A DNA stretch of 64,000 bases from Limnohabitans sp. Jir61. Lineage in GTDB: Bacteria > Pseudomonadota > Gammaproteobacteria > Burkholderiales > Burkholderiaceae_C. The DNA lies in contig NZ_NESD01000003.1 of NCBI RefSeq assembly GCF_003063545.1, positions 186,001-250,000 of the forward strand. Direction: 5' to 3'. A program made the translations under genes and the position numbers. Below the pieces are notes generated by a model that worked only from the letters and a program-made list of their open reading frames with translations, did no database searches and was not told where the DNA came from. Positions 42,103 to 51,443 of the stretch are shown one piece after another (within the stretch, counting starts at the first letter, position 1; each line of letters starts with the position of its first letter).

Positions 42103-42139
42103 AAAAAACACGGTGACCTGGATGGCCAAGTCACCGTGT
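42103..42139 (-). terminator. Terminator/attenuator between the binding-protein gene and the permease genes
   Basis: On the minus strand a perfect 10-bp stem ACACGGTGAC / GTCACCGTGT with a 12-base loop is followed by a run of T. It has all features of an intrinsic terminator but sits inside the operon, so it probably lets only part of the transcripts continue to the permeases and metabolic genes. Confidence 0.75.
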
Positions 42140-42146
42140 GCGGCGC

Positions 42147-43529
42147 TTAGTTGCCAGCGACTTCCTTGATGCGGGCGATCATCTCGTCCACAGCTTTTTC
42201 AGTCGGTACTTTCTCGTTGATGATGCGGTTCATCGCTTTGGCCCACACGTTCTCGTTGTTGAGTACGGTGAACTTGTAGTTCTTGGTGAACTCAAACGGC
42301 ACAGTCCCAGACATGTACTGGTTGTACACGGCCAAACGATGTGGGTCTGCTTTCCAGAACGGACGTTGCTGCGCTGCTTTGGTCACAGGGAACCAACGAC
42401 CCAATGAGCCTTCAACATACGGTGTCAAGTTGGACTCATCCAGCAAAAATGCCACAAACTTCTTGGCCGCATCTTTGTGCTTAGCGTCCTTGAAGATCAC
42501 GCCAGTCTTCACAGCGCTGCGATACACCATCTTTGTGCCATCGGGTTTCATTGGGAAACCAGAGGTGGCAATCAGTTCGGTGTAGTTCTTTTTCGCAATC
42601 GCCCGTTGATCGGCCGTCAATGCCTCATTGTTCATATCGTCCAACCACTTGGCAGCGATAGAAATAGTGGCGTTGTGGGTCAAGACGGTGGTCTTGTTGT
42701 GGAACGCCACGTTGTTGTCCGGATCTTTCCAGCTGGTGGAGGACGGTGGTGTGCAACCCTTGCCGTACACCGCGGTGTAGTCGTTCAAGGCATTGATCAA
42801 GCCTGCGCGAACTGAAGGATCATCGACCAACAGCTTGCCAGAGTCGCTGACCAGCTTCACGTTGTATGCATCCATGAAGGTGAGGAACGAGAAGAACGAG
42901 TCACTCGAGTCCACGCCCATTGGGAAGCCTGTGCCAAATGCGCGCTTGCCTGTTTTTTGGCGGTAGCCCGTTTGTACTTTGGAGCACCAGAAGTCCCAGT
43001 AACCTTTCCAGTCGGTGGGGATGTCGCTCTCTTTGTAGCCTGCATCGGCCAGCATGTCTTTCCAATACTCAATGTGCATGGTCTGCTGCTTGATGGGGTA
43101 AGCATAGTAAGCACGCGTCTTGGTTTGGTTGTTGTACAAGAAGGTGGTCGACAGCGCGTTAGGCTCGAACTTGTTGGTGATTTTGTCGAGGATGCTCGAC
43201 ACATCTTCGAGCTTGCCGTCGTAGGCCCATTTCGCGGTCACTTGGAAGTCGTATACGTCTGCGTAGGCCACATCAGGTGGGTTGCCTGAGTCCAGCGCAG
43301 CCACGGTTTTGGGAATCATGTCTTGGATCGGGTACTGCGAGAGTTCGATCTTGATGCCCTTGTTTTTCTCTTCAAACTTTTTGATGGCCACGAACAAAGC
43401 GTCGTCTTCCGCTTTGTAGAAGCCTTTCACCCACCAAACCGTCAATTTCTCTTGAGCCATGGCTGGGCCAACGGCCGTCACCAAGCCTGCAGCGACCATT
43501 GCGCCTGTCAGCCAAGTTTTCAATTTCAT
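42147..43529 (-). CDS. Carbohydrate ABC transporter substrate-binding protein (family 1)
   Basis: A 460-residue extracellular binding protein of the COG1653 type. Signal peptide MKLKTWLTGAMVAAGLVTAVGPAMA; the mature start EKLTVWWVKGFY is typical. The AALDSGNPPDVAYADVYDF segment and the central aromatic-rich stretch agree with sugar-binding proteins. A clean AGGAG ribosome binding site lies 7 bases before the ATG. First gene of the 11-gene leftward operon; ligand probably idonate, a ketogluconate or gluconate by context, but a sugar or polyol is possible. Confidence 0.92.
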   Translation of the reverse strand: MKLKTWLTGAMVAAGLVTAVGPAMAQEKLTVWWVKGFYKAEDDALFVAIKKFEEKNKGIKIELSQYPIQDMIPKTVAALDSGNPPDVAYADVYDFQVTAKWAYDGKLEDVSSILDKITNKFEPNALSTTFLYNNQTKTRAYYAYPIKQQTMHIEYWKDMLADAGYKESDIPTDWKGYWDFWCSKVQTGYRQKTGKRAFGTGFPMGVDSSDSFFSFLTFMDAYNVKLVSDSGKLLVDDPSVRAGLINALNDYTAVYGKGCTPPSSTSWKDPDNNVAFHNKTTVLTHNATISIAAKWLDDMNNEALTADQRAIAKKNYTELIATSGFPMKPDGTKMVYRSAVKTGVIFKDAKHKDAAKKFVAFLLDESNLTPYVEGSLGRWFPVTKAAQQRPFWKADPHRLAVYNQYMSGTVPFEFTKNYKFTVLNNENVWAKAMNRIINEKVPTEKAVDEMIARIKEVAGN

Positions 43530-43553
43530 CGTTTGTCTCCTGAGTTTTTAGGA

Positions 43554-43602
43554 CAAGGTTCGTATGACCTTGGTGCTATCGTATGATGATTGGATGATCC
43601 AA
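43554..43602 (-). promoter_or_regulatory. Operator/promoter region of the idonate-type operon
   Basis: Two inverted repeats lie upstream of the binding-protein gene: CAAGGT-N7-ACCTTG (43554-43572) and TTGGAT-G-ATCCAA (43590-43602). A -10-like TACGAT on the minus strand is at 43583-43578 between them. A 15-bp stretch, GTATGATGATTGGAT (43581-43595), recurs with 13/15 identity in reverse orientation upstream of the divergent dehydratase gene. Good candidates for binding by the operon's own GntR protein. Confidence 0.5.
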
Positions 43603-43630
43603 AAATGCGGATTTACCCGCATGTTTTGGG

Positions 43631-44587
43631 TTAACCCTTGTGTGCGCATTCAGGCACAGGCGTGTATACCGCATGGCCTTCAAAATGGGACTTCAGGTTG
43701 TTAAATGCCAAGTCAGCCATGGCTTGGCGCGTTTGGCTGGTGGCGCTGCCAATATGCGGCGCCAGCACCACATGTGGGAAAGCACGCAGCGCTTCGGGCA
43801 CATGGGGTTCTGACTCAAACACATCCAAGCCTGCACCACCAATCACGCCGTTTTGTAGCGCCTCAATCAATGCAGCTTCATCCACCACTGAACCTCGCGC
43901 CACGTTGACCAAAATACCTTTGGTGCCCAAGGCTTGCAACACTTCTGCATTGATGAGCTTGCGAGTGGCAGCGCCCCCAGGTGTGATGACCACCAAGTAA
44001 TCGCACTCTGCAGCCAGGGCGGTGGGGTTGGGGAAATATTGATACGGGATGTCGGCCTTGGCGCTGCGTGCGGTGTAGGCGATGGACATATTGAACGCCA
44101 AGCCTCGCTGTGCGATGGCTTGCCCAATGCGGCCCATGCCCACGATGCCCAGTCGTGCGCCCGAGACCTTGCGCGCCAATGGCATGGGGCCGTTGGGCCA
44201 TTGCCCTTCTTTGACATAGCGATCTGCCGCAGGCAGTTGGCGCGCAGCGGCCAGCATGAGGCCGATGGCTAAGTCAGCCACATCGTCGTTGAGCACATTT
44301 GGTGTGTGCGTGACCATGACATTGCGGGCCTTGGCGGCCGCCACATCTACGCCGTCGTAGCCCACGCCGAAGACGGAAATGATTTCCAGTGCTGGCAATT
44401 GCGCAATCAGACTGGCGGGTACTTTGGATTCGCCACTGGCTGCAATGCCGCGAATGCTGGGTGCAATTTTGGCGAAGGCGGCGGGATCGGTTTCGTGCAC
44501 ACGGTCGTGCAAATTGAAAACAGCGCGCAGTTGGGGCTCAAGCAGTGGCGAGAGTTTGGTGACAGACAACACGTCAATGTGGGACAA
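43631..44587 (-). CDS. D-isomer-specific 2-hydroxyacid dehydrogenase (2-ketogluconate/hydroxypyruvate reductase-like)
   Basis: A 318-residue NAD(P)H-dependent dehydrogenase. The nucleotide site is GMGRIGQAIAQRG; VNVARGSVVDE carries the catalytic Arg, FESEPHVPEAL the Glu and LAPHIGSAT the His. It reduces 2-oxoacids such as 2-keto-D-gluconate, glyoxylate or hydroxypyruvate. Between the two control regions, it fits reduction of 2-ketogluconate to gluconate, parallel to IdnO for 5-ketogluconate. It has no strong ribosome binding site (TAGGAGCC at ~13 bases is distant). Confidence 0.9.
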   Translation of the reverse strand: MSHIDVLSVTKLSPLLEPQLRAVFNLHDRVHETDPAAFAKIAPSIRGIAASGESKVPASLIAQLPALEIISVFGVGYDGVDVAAAKARNVMVTHTPNVLNDDVADLAIGLMLAAARQLPAADRYVKEGQWPNGPMPLARKVSGARLGIVGMGRIGQAIAQRGLAFNMSIAYTARSAKADIPYQYFPNPTALAAECDYLVVITPGGAATRKLINAEVLQALGTKGILVNVARGSVVDEAALIEALQNGVIGGAGLDVFESEPHVPEALRAFPHVVLAPHIGSATSQTRQAMADLAFNNLKSHFEGHAVYTPVPECAHKG

Positions 44588-44613
44588 GGTAGGCTCCTAG
44601 GGCTTTCACGGGG

Positions 44614-44641
44614 TTGAGATTCAATCGTCATACCATAATAT
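44614..44641 (+). promoter_or_regulatory. Promoter and putative operator of the divergent sugar-acid operon
   Basis: TTGAGA (44614-44619) and TAATAT (44636-44641) are spaced 16 bases apart. The spacer is almost wholly filled by ATTCAATCGTCATAC (44619-44633), the reverse-oriented 13/15 copy of the sequence in front of the binding-protein gene; GATTCAATC within it is a 9-bp palindrome. Consistent with repression by the same regulator. Confidence 0.45.
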
Positions 44642-44694
44642 GCTCGCTAAGCCTGAGAGCTAACTCGGGGAAACCAGTAACAGCGAGACAAAAC

Positions 44695-46431
44695 ATGACG
44701 GACCAGCCTAAAAAAAGACCCGAAGATTTACGCAGTCAACAATGGTTTGGTCGTCAAGATCGCGATGGTTTTGCATACCGTAGTTGGGTCAAAGGCAAAG
44801 GCGTACCGCATGACCAATTCGATGGTCGCCCCGTCATCGGTATTTGCAACACCTTCAGTGAACTCACACCCTGCAACTCACATTTCCGCACGCTCGCTGA
44901 GCAAGTGAAGATTGGTGTGTACGAGGCGGGTGGCTTTCCTTTGGAATTCCCCGTCATGTCCTTGGGCGAGACCTTGTTGCGCCCGACAGCCATGTTGTAT
45001 CGCAACCTCGCGTCGATGGATGTGGAAGAGAGCATTCGTGGCAACCCGATCGATGGTGTGGTGTTGCTGATGGGTTGCGACAAAACCACCCCCAGTTTGT
45101 TGATGGGTGCTTCAAGCGTGAACTTGCCCACGATTGGCGTGAGTGGCGGCCCAATGCTCAACGGCAAATGGCGTGGTCAAGAACTCGGCTCTGGCACGGG
45201 CGTGTGGAGCATGAGCGAGCAAGTGCGCGCAGGCACTTTGAAGCTGCAAGATTTCTTCGAAGCGGAAAGCTGCATGCACCGCAGTCATGGCCATTGCATG
45301 ACGATGGGCACTGCCAGCACGATGGCCAGTATGGTGGAAGCGCTGGGTATTGGCTTGCCTGGTAATGCAGCCTATCCAGCAGTTGATGGTCGCCGTAATG
45401 TATTGGCACGAGACGCAGGCCGACGCATTGTGCAAATGGTCAAAGACGACATCAAGATTTCTCAGATTTTGACGCGTGAGGCGTTCGAGAATGCCATTCG
45501 CACCTTGGCAGCGATTGGTGGCAGCACAAATGCGGTGATTCATTTGGTAGCCATTGCTGGACGCTTAGGCGTGCCATTGAGCATCGATGACTTTGATCGC
45601 TTGGCCAGCGAGTTGCCATGCTTGGTCAATTTGCAGCCTTCGGGCCAATACTTGATGGAAGATTTTTGCTACGCCGGTGGCCTGCCAGCTGTGATGAAAG
45701 AGATCGCGCATCTGTTGCATACCGACGTGGTGACAGCCAATGGCAAAACCGTGGGCGAAAACGTGGCAGTCGCTCAAAACTACAACGAAGACGTCATCAA
45801 GCCGTTTGACAAGCCATTCAAAGACAAAGCAGGCATCGCCGTGTTGCGTGGCAATTTGGCACCCCGCGGTGCCGTCATCAAACCCAGCGCGGCCACGCCC
45901 GAGTTGATGACGCACACAGGCCGTGCTGTGGTGTTCGAAGACAGCAATGACTTTCATGCACGCATCGACGATGAAAACTTGGATGTGGATGAAACCTGTA
46001 TCTTGGTGTTGAAAAACTGTGGCCCCAAGGGTTACCCAGGTATGGCTGAGGTGGGCAATATGCCCCTGCCGCCCAAGGTGCTGCGCAAGGGCATCACCGA
46101 CATGGTGCGCATCAGCGACGCACGCATGAGCGGGACTGCCTATGGCACGGTGGTGCTACACACGGCACCCGAAGCAGCCGCCGGCGGCACCTTGGCCTTG
46201 GTGCAAAACGGTGACCTCATCACACTGGATGTGCCCAAGCGCAGCTTGCACTTGCATGTGGACGATGCCGAACTGGCCAAGCGCCGTGCTGCATGGCAGC
46301 CGCCTGAACCCGCCATGAATAGTGGTTATTGGAAGCTCTATATTGACCATGTGCTGCAAGCGGATGAAGGCGCTGATTTAGACTTTTTGCGTGGCATGCG
46401 CGGCTCTGCGGTGCCCAAAGACAACCATTAA
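44695..46431 (+). CDS. IlvD/Edd family sugar-acid dehydratase (L-arabinonate/D-gluconate dehydratase-like)
   Basis: A 578-residue Fe-S dehydratase of the IlvD/Edd family, closest in pattern to pentonate/hexonate dehydratases (start KKRPEDLRSQQWFG). Cluster cysteines are in ICNTFSELTPCN, MGCDKTTPS and ESCMHRSHGHCMTMGTAST; the C-terminal part has SDARMSGTAYGTVVLH. It removes water from an aldonate to give a 2-keto-3-deoxy acid. With a KDG-type kinase two genes on, D-gluconate or D-galactonate are plausible substrates, though this subgroup also includes L-arabinonate and fuconate dehydratases. The ORF track start (44614) lies within the promoter; the ATG at 44695 gives the family N-terminus. Confidence 0.9.
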   Translation: MTDQPKKRPEDLRSQQWFGRQDRDGFAYRSWVKGKGVPHDQFDGRPVIGICNTFSELTPCNSHFRTLAEQVKIGVYEAGGFPLEFPVMSLGETLLRPTAMLYRNLASMDVEESIRGNPIDGVVLLMGCDKTTPSLLMGASSVNLPTIGVSGGPMLNGKWRGQELGSGTGVWSMSEQVRAGTLKLQDFFEAESCMHRSHGHCMTMGTASTMASMVEALGIGLPGNAAYPAVDGRRNVLARDAGRRIVQMVKDDIKISQILTREAFENAIRTLAAIGGSTNAVIHLVAIAGRLGVPLSIDDFDRLASELPCLVNLQPSGQYLMEDFCYAGGLPAVMKEIAHLLHTDVVTANGKTVGENVAVAQNYNEDVIKPFDKPFKDKAGIAVLRGNLAPRGAVIKPSAATPELMTHTGRAVVFEDSNDFHARIDDENLDVDETCILVLKNCGPKGYPGMAEVGNMPLPPKVLRKGITDMVRISDARMSGTAYGTVVLHTAPEAAAGGTLALVQNGDLITLDVPKRSLHLHVDDAELAKRRAAWQPPEPAMNSGYWKLYIDHVLQADEGADLDFLRGMRGSAVPKDNH

Positions 46432-46443
46432 GAAAGAACTCAA

Positions 46444-47193
46444 ATGACAAAAGTAGCAGTCGTCACCGGCGCAAGTTCGGGTATTGGCAAAGCATGTGCG
46501 TTGGCCTTGCTCAAAGCGGGTTGGCACGTGGCGTTGGTGGGCCGCCGTGCAGATGCGTTGCATGCCGCCATTGCAGAAGCAGGTGAGCACAGCGCACACG
46601 CCTTGGCCGTCCCTACCGATGTGTCGAAAGACGAAGAAGTGGCTGCGCTGTTCAGCACCGTGGTGGCCAAATTTGGTCGCGTGGATTTGTTGTTCAACAA
46701 TGCAGGCATTTCGATCCCCTACACCCTGCCTGGCGACATGGCTGCAGACACTTGGAAGCAAGCTGTGGATGTGAACTTGAACGGCGCGTTCTATTGCTTG
46801 TCGCATGCGTTCAAGCAAATGCAAACCCAGTCGCCTCAGGGTGGCCGCATCATCAATAACGGCTCCATCTCTGCGCATGCGCCGCGCCCAGGCTCGATTG
46901 CCTACACCGCCACCAAGCACGCCATCAGCGGCTTGACGCGCGCTGCCAATTTGGATGGCCGAGGCTTTGACATTGCCGTGGGCCAGATTGACATTGGCAA
47001 TGTGGCCAGCGACATGACACTGAAGATGGTCAACGGTGTGCACCAAGCCGATGGCTCGATCAAACCAGAAGCGCGCATGGACATGAGCTCAGTGGTCGAG
47101 ACCTTTATGACCATGGCCAGCTTGCCCCTGTCTTCCAACATTTTGTTTGTCACAGTGATGGCCAACAAGATGCCTTTCGTTGGTCGCGGCTGA
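46444..47193 (+). CDS. SDR family oxidoreductase
   Basis: A 249-residue classical [15 protein letters not shown], Ser in [18 protein letters not shown]. It ends with an unusual [19 protein letters not shown] tail seen in a subgroup of sugar-acid cluster SDRs. Probably an aldose or sugar-acid dehydrogenase supplying the dehydratase upstream (12 bases away) or acting on a side substrate. Substrate not assignable. Confidence 0.85.
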   Translation: MTKVAVVTGASSGIGKACALALLKAGWHVALVGRRADALHAAIAEAGEHSAHALAVPTDVSKDEEVAALFSTVVAKFGRVDLLFNNAGISIPYTLPGDMAADTWKQAVDVNLNGAFYCLSHAFKQMQTQSPQGGRIINNGSISAHAPRPGSIAYTATKHAISGLTRAANLDGRGFDIAVGQIDIGNVASDMTLKMVNGVHQADGSIKPEARMDMSSVVETFMTMASLPLSSNILFVTVMANKMPFVGRG

Positions 47194-47204
47194 CGCAAAA
47201 GGTC

Positions 47205-48140
47205 ATGCATGACGTGATCACCGTGGGCGAAGCCTTGGTGTTGTTGGCTGCCAACGAGCCCGGGCCTTTGGCCTCGGTACGCAGTTTCACGTCGTATACC
47301 GCTGGGGCTGAAACCAATGTGGCGGTGGGCTTGGCACGCTTAGGGTTGCGGGTGGCGTGGGCCAGCCGATTAGGCGATGACGACAAAGGGCACTACTTGC
47401 GCGATGCGTTTGTGCGCGAGGGTATCGACTGCACGCGGGTGACGTTGGCGCAGGGTGAAGCCACGGGTTATATGTACAAAGGCCGTGTAGACGATGGCAC
47501 AGACCCGCCGATTGAATACCACCGCCATAACTCAGCCGCCAGTTGCATGGGGCCGAACGATGTCGACATAGATTGGCTCACCCAAGCCCGGCACTTGCAT
47601 GTGACGGGCGTGTTTCCCGCGGTGTCGACGAGCACCTTGGCACTCACACAAGTCTGCATGCAAGCCATGCGAGACAAAGGTAAAACCATCAGCTTTGATC
47701 CCAATTTGCGTCCTGCGCTTTGGGCCAATGAGGCCCACATGCGAGCTACCGTGAATGCACTGGCAGCTCGTGCCGATTGGGTGCTGCCCGGCTTGGATGA
47801 AGGACGCTTGCTCACGGGGCAACACACGCCAGAGGCAATTGCCAAGTTCTATCGCGACGAAGGCGCGTCTGTGGTGGTGGTCAAGCTCGGGCGCGAAGGC
47901 GCTTATTTTGATGGGCTGAATGGCCAAGGTTATGTAGCGGCCACACCCGTTGCGCGTGTGGTGGACACCGTGGGTGCAGGCGATGCGTTTGCGGTGGGTG
48001 TGATCAGTGGTTTGTTAGAGAACTTGAATTTGAAGCAAGCGGTCGTGCGTGCAGCTTGGATGGGCGCGCAGGCTGTGCAAGTGCGTGGCGACAACGAAGG
48101 CTTACCCACGCGAGCGCAACTGCAAGCGGCCCATGTTTAG
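47205..48140 (+). CDS. kdgK: PfkB-family sugar kinase, 2-keto-3-deoxygluconate kinase-like
   Basis: A 311-residue ribokinase-fold kinase. GEALVLL and GAETNVAVGLARLG form the substrate region; DTVGAGDAFAVG carries the catalytic Asp and anion hole; FDPNLRPALW is typical of KdgK. It would phosphorylate the 2-keto-3-deoxy product of the dehydratase to KDPG. No KDPG aldolase is in the window. Eleven bases after the SDR. Confidence 0.85.
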   Translation: MHDVITVGEALVLLAANEPGPLASVRSFTSYTAGAETNVAVGLARLGLRVAWASRLGDDDKGHYLRDAFVREGIDCTRVTLAQGEATGYMYKGRVDDGTDPPIEYHRHNSAASCMGPNDVDIDWLTQARHLHVTGVFPAVSTSTLALTQVCMQAMRDKGKTISFDPNLRPALWANEAHMRATVNALAARADWVLPGLDEGRLLTGQHTPEAIAKFYRDEGASVVVVKLGREGAYFDGLNGQGYVAATPVARVVDTVGAGDAFAVGVISGLLENLNLKQAVVRAAWMGAQAVQVRGDNEGLPTRAQLQAAHV

Positions 48141-48167
48141 TGTGAATTCAACCAACAGGAGACAACG

Positions 48168-49073
48168 ATGAAAATCGGATACATCGGCGCATCAGGCCTC
48201 ATGGGTCATGGCATGGCCAAAAATTTATTGGCCAAGGGTCAGCAAGTTTCCATCACGGTTCACAAAAACAGAGAGCGTGTACAAGACTTGTTGGACATGG
48301 GCGCCACCCTTGAAAACAGCGTGGCTGATCTGGGCGTGAGTTGTGACGTGGTGATGATTTGCGTCACGGGCACCCCCCAAGTTGAAGCCGTGGTGACTGG
48401 CCCGAATGGTTTGCTGGCCCACGCCAAAGCAGGCTTGGTGATTGTGGATTGCTCAACTAGCGAACCCGCATCCACCACCCATTTGCGTGAGTTGGCTCAT
48501 GCCCAAGGCGTCACGTTCGTTGATGCACCCTTGGCACGCTCGGCTGTTGAAGCCGAGGCGGGACGGCTCAACATCATGGTGGGCGCTACACCTGAGATGT
48601 TTGCCAAGCTTGAGCCCATTCTCAAGTGCTGTGCAGAAAACGTGTTCCACGTTGGTAGCCCAGGTGCAGGTCACGGCATCAAGCTCTTGAACAACTTCAT
48701 TGGTCAAGCCATTTGCGCGGCCACGGCCGAGGCATTTGCAGTCGGCAAGCTCGCAGGCGTAGACCCCAAACAGTTGGTCGCGTTGGTGGGTGCTGGACCA
48801 GTGAACTCTGGTTTATTCCAAGCGATGGCCAAAACACTGGATGGTGATTTGACGGGCTTGATGTTTGAGCTCGACAACGCTCGCAAAGACATTCGCTACT
48901 ACACCCATTTGGCTGAAGGCATGGGTGTGCCCACGTTGATGGGTGAGGCGGTGCATCAGTCACTCAGCATGGCCAGTGCCTTGGGCTTTGGTAAGAAATT
49001 CGTGCCTTCACTGGTGGAGGCGCAAGAGCGCATCACGGGCGCCAATTTGGTTCCTAAAACATCCCACACTTAA
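48168..49073 (+). CDS. NAD(P)-dependent beta-hydroxyacid dehydrogenase (3-hydroxyisobutyrate dehydrogenase family)
   Basis: A 301-residue member of the family containing tartronate semialdehyde reductase, 3-hydroxyisobutyrate and L-threonate dehydrogenases. Substrate motif VDAPLARSAVEAEAGRLNIMVG (~120-141) and the catalytic Lys in GHGIKLLNNFIG are clear. The dinucleotide loop reads IGASGLMG, one residue longer than the usual IGxGxMG. It may reduce a C3/C4 semialdehyde or oxidise a sugar acid. Preceded by AGGAG (ACAGGAGACAACG) at good spacing. Confidence 0.87.
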   Translation: MKIGYIGASGLMGHGMAKNLLAKGQQVSITVHKNRERVQDLLDMGATLENSVADLGVSCDVVMICVTGTPQVEAVVTGPNGLLAHAKAGLVIVDCSTSEPASTTHLRELAHAQGVTFVDAPLARSAVEAEAGRLNIMVGATPEMFAKLEPILKCCAENVFHVGSPGAGHGIKLLNNFIGQAICAATAEAFAVGKLAGVDPKQLVALVGAGPVNSGLFQAMAKTLDGDLTGLMFELDNARKDIRYYTHLAEGMGVPTLMGEAVHQSLSMASALGFGKKFVPSLVEAQERITGANLVPKTSHT

Positions 49074-49096
49074 ATTCAAAAGAGAGAGAGACAAAC

Positions 49097-49852
49097 ATGA
49101 CCCAACGATTAGCAGGAAAAACCGCCCTCGTCACCGCCGCTGGACAAGGCATTGGCCGTGCCACCGCGCTGGCCTTTGTGCGCGAAGGTGCTCACGTGAT
49201 TGCCACCGATGTGAATTCGGCTGCACTGGAGTCGCTCAAGCAAGAGTGCGGCTGTGCGATTGATGTGCTGGATGTGACCAACCCTGCGGCCATCCAAGCC
49301 GCACATGCCAAGCATGGCGAGATTGATGTGCTGTTCAACGGCGCAGGTTTTGTGCATGCAGGCACAGTGCTCGATTGCACCGAAGCCGAGTGGGACTTTG
49401 CGTTCAACTTGAACGTGCGCTCTCAATTCCGCATGATTCAAACCTTTTTGCCTGGCATGTTGAAAAAGGGCAAGGGCTCCATCATCAACGTCGCCTCAGT
49501 GGCAGGCAGCATCAAAGGTGCGCCCAACCGTTTCGTGTATGGCACCACCAAAGCCGCCATCATTGGTTTGACCAAGGCCGTGGCGGCTGACTACATCACC
49601 ACGGGCGTGCGTTGCAACGCGATTTGCCCTGGCACAGTGGAGTCGCCTTCATTACGTGACCGCATTGCGGCCCAAGCCAAGGCCAGTGGTCAAACCATTG
49701 CGCAAGTCGAAGCCGCCTTTGTGGCGCGTCAGCCCATGGGGCGTGTGGGTCGTGTGGATGAAATTGCATCGCTGGCGGTGTACTTGGCCAGTGATGAATC
49801 AAGCTTCACCACGGGCACTTCGCAAATCATTGACGGTGGTTGGTCAAACTGA
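49097..49852 (+). CDS. SDR family oxidoreductase, DHRS6/2-keto-3-deoxy-fuconate dehydrogenase-like
   Basis: A 251-residue SDR with [37 protein letters not shown], Ser in [20 protein letters not shown] and [10 protein letters not shown]. The pattern resembles human DHRS6 and the bacterial 2-keto-3-deoxy-L-fuconate 4-dehydrogenases. In this operon an attractive role is oxidation of a 2-keto-3-deoxy acid produced by one of the two dehydratases, giving a non-phosphorylative branch. Start follows a purine-rich AGAGAGAGA. Its TGA overlaps the next ATG by one base. Confidence 0.87.
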   Translation: MTQRLAGKTALVTAAGQGIGRATALAFVREGAHVIATDVNSAALESLKQECGCAIDVLDVTNPAAIQAAHAKHGEIDVLFNGAGFVHAGTVLDCTEAEWDFAFNLNVRSQFRMIQTFLPGMLKKGKGSIINVASVAGSIKGAPNRFVYGTTKAAIIGLTKAVAADYITTGVRCNAICPGTVESPSLRDRIAAQAKASGQTIAQVEAAFVARQPMGRVGRVDEIASLAVYLASDESSFTTGTSQIIDGGWSN

Positions 49853-51375
49853 TGTCGCCCGTCATTCGCATTCACGCGCATGACAACGTGGTCATTGCGC
49901 GCCAACAACTTTTAGGCGGCACGGTGTTGGCCAGCGAAGGCGTCACCGTCTTGGGCTTGGTCCCGCCTGGCCACAAAGTGGCCACGACGGACATTGCCCA
50001 AGGCGAGCCCGTGCGACGCTACGGCCAAATCATTGGCATGGCCACGCAACCCATTGCGGCGGGCCAGCATGTGCACACCCACAACTTGGCCTTCAGCGAT
50101 TTCGCGCGCGAACATGCGCCCGGTGCGGCCGCGCAAGCCACGGCGTATGTGGCCGAGCCTCGCACGTTTGAGGGCATTGTGCGTGCCGATGGCCGCGTGG
50201 CCACCCGCAACTACATTGGTATCTTGACTTCGGTGAATTGCTCGGCCACAGCGGCACGCGCTATTGCTGATCACTTTCGGCGTGATGTGCATCCCGAGGC
50301 TTTGGCCGACTACCCCAATGTCGACGGTGTGGTGGCCTTGACCCACGGCATGGGTTGTGCGACGGCCAGTGATGGTGAGGAGTTGCAGGTGTTGCGTCGC
50401 ACGCTAGGTGGCTATGCCAAGCATCCAAACTTTGCGGCCATATTGGTGGTCGGCTTGGGTTGTGAAACCAATCAAATTCAAGGTTTGGTGGCGCAAGAGG
50501 GTTTGCAAGAAGGCGTCAAGCTGGTGACCTTCAACATTCAAGACACAGGTGGCACACGCAAGACGGTGGAAAAAGGCGTGGCCTTGATTCAAGCCTTGTT
50601 GCCAGACGCTAACCAAGTCAAGCGCGAGCCTGTGCCTTTGAGTCACCTCACCGTGGGCTTGCAATGCGGCGGCAGCGATGGTTATTCGGGCATCAGTGCT
50701 AACCCAGCGCTGGGGGCGGCTGTCGATTTATTGGTGCGACATGGCGGCACCGCGGTGCTCTCAGAGACGCCTGAAATTTATGGCGGCGAACATTTGCTCA
50801 CGCGCCGTGCGGTGAGCACAGAAGTGGCCGACAAGCTGCTGGCGCGCATTGCCTGGTGGGAGGCGTATACCGAGCGCAACCACATGCAAATGGACAACAA
50901 CCCCTCAGCCGGTAACAAGGCTGGCGGCTTGACCACCATCCTTGAAAAAAGCTTGGGCGCGATTGCCAAAAGTGGCACCACCAATTTGGTGGACGTGGTC
51001 GAATTTGCACAACCGGTCACGGCACGTGGGTTTGTTTACATGGACACGCCCGGCTATGACCCCGTGTCTGCCACGGGCCAAGTGGCGGGCGGCGCAAACC
51101 TCATTTGCTTCACCACTGGTCGAGGTTCTGCCTATGGCTGTGCACCAAGCCCATCGCTCAAGCTGGCCACCAATACAGCCTTGTGGCAGCGCCAAGAGGA
51201 CGACATGGACATCAATTGCGGTGGCGTGGTGGATGGCTCAGAAACTGTTCAGCAAGCGGGCGAGCGCATTTTCGAAATGATGATCGACACAGCCTCCGGC
51301 ATAAAAACAAAGAGCGAACAGCATGGCTACGGGCAAAACGAATTCGTGCCTTGGCAGTTGGGTGCGGTGATGTGA
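49852..51375 (+). CDS. UxaA-family sugar-acid dehydratase (altronate/galactarate dehydratase-like)
   Basis: A 507-residue protein joining an N-terminal SAF domain (~1-90) to the UxaA/GarD catalytic domain. Blocks [63 protein letters not shown] and [12 protein letters not shown] carry the conserved cysteines of this metal-dependent family. Members dehydrate D-altronate, galactarate or related hexonates. It is the second dehydratase of the operon, beside the IlvD/Edd-type one, so the operon may handle two stereoisomers. The ATG at 49852 overlaps the preceding stop. Confidence 0.88.
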   Translation: MSPVIRIHAHDNVVIARQQLLGGTVLASEGVTVLGLVPPGHKVATTDIAQGEPVRRYGQIIGMATQPIAAGQHVHTHNLAFSDFAREHAPGAAAQATAYVAEPRTFEGIVRADGRVATRNYIGILTSVNCSATAARAIADHFRRDVHPEALADYPNVDGVVALTHGMGCATASDGEELQVLRRTLGGYAKHPNFAAILVVGLGCETNQIQGLVAQEGLQEGVKLVTFNIQDTGGTRKTVEKGVALIQALLPDANQVKREPVPLSHLTVGLQCGGSDGYSGISANPALGAAVDLLVRHGGTAVLSETPEIYGGEHLLTRRAVSTEVADKLLARIAWWEAYTERNHMQMDNNPSAGNKAGGLTTILEKSLGAIAKSGTTNLVDVVEFAQPVTARGFVYMDTPGYDPVSATGQVAGGANLICFTTGRGSAYGCAPSPSLKLATNTALWQRQEDDMDINCGGVVDGSETVQQAGERIFEMMIDTASGIKTKSEQHGYGQNEFVPWQLGAVM

Positions 51376-51405
51376 GGTGCTTCAGGTTGCGCAATGGCCA
51401 AACTT

Positions 51406-51411
51406 TAGAAT
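51406..51411 (+). promoter_or_regulatory. Candidate -10 element (TAGAAT) of pgk
   Basis: TAGAAT lies 32 bases before the pgk ATG in the 68-base gap that separates it from the sugar-acid operon. No convincing -35. Confidence 0.35.
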
Positions 51412-51443
51412 AGGGGTTTTGTCATTCTCATCACCAGCTCAAT

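Noticed and set aside
33979-51375. Sugar-acid island as a horizontally acquired element
   Set aside because: No integrase, tRNA, direct repeats or transposase at the borders, and codon use looks like the neighbours.
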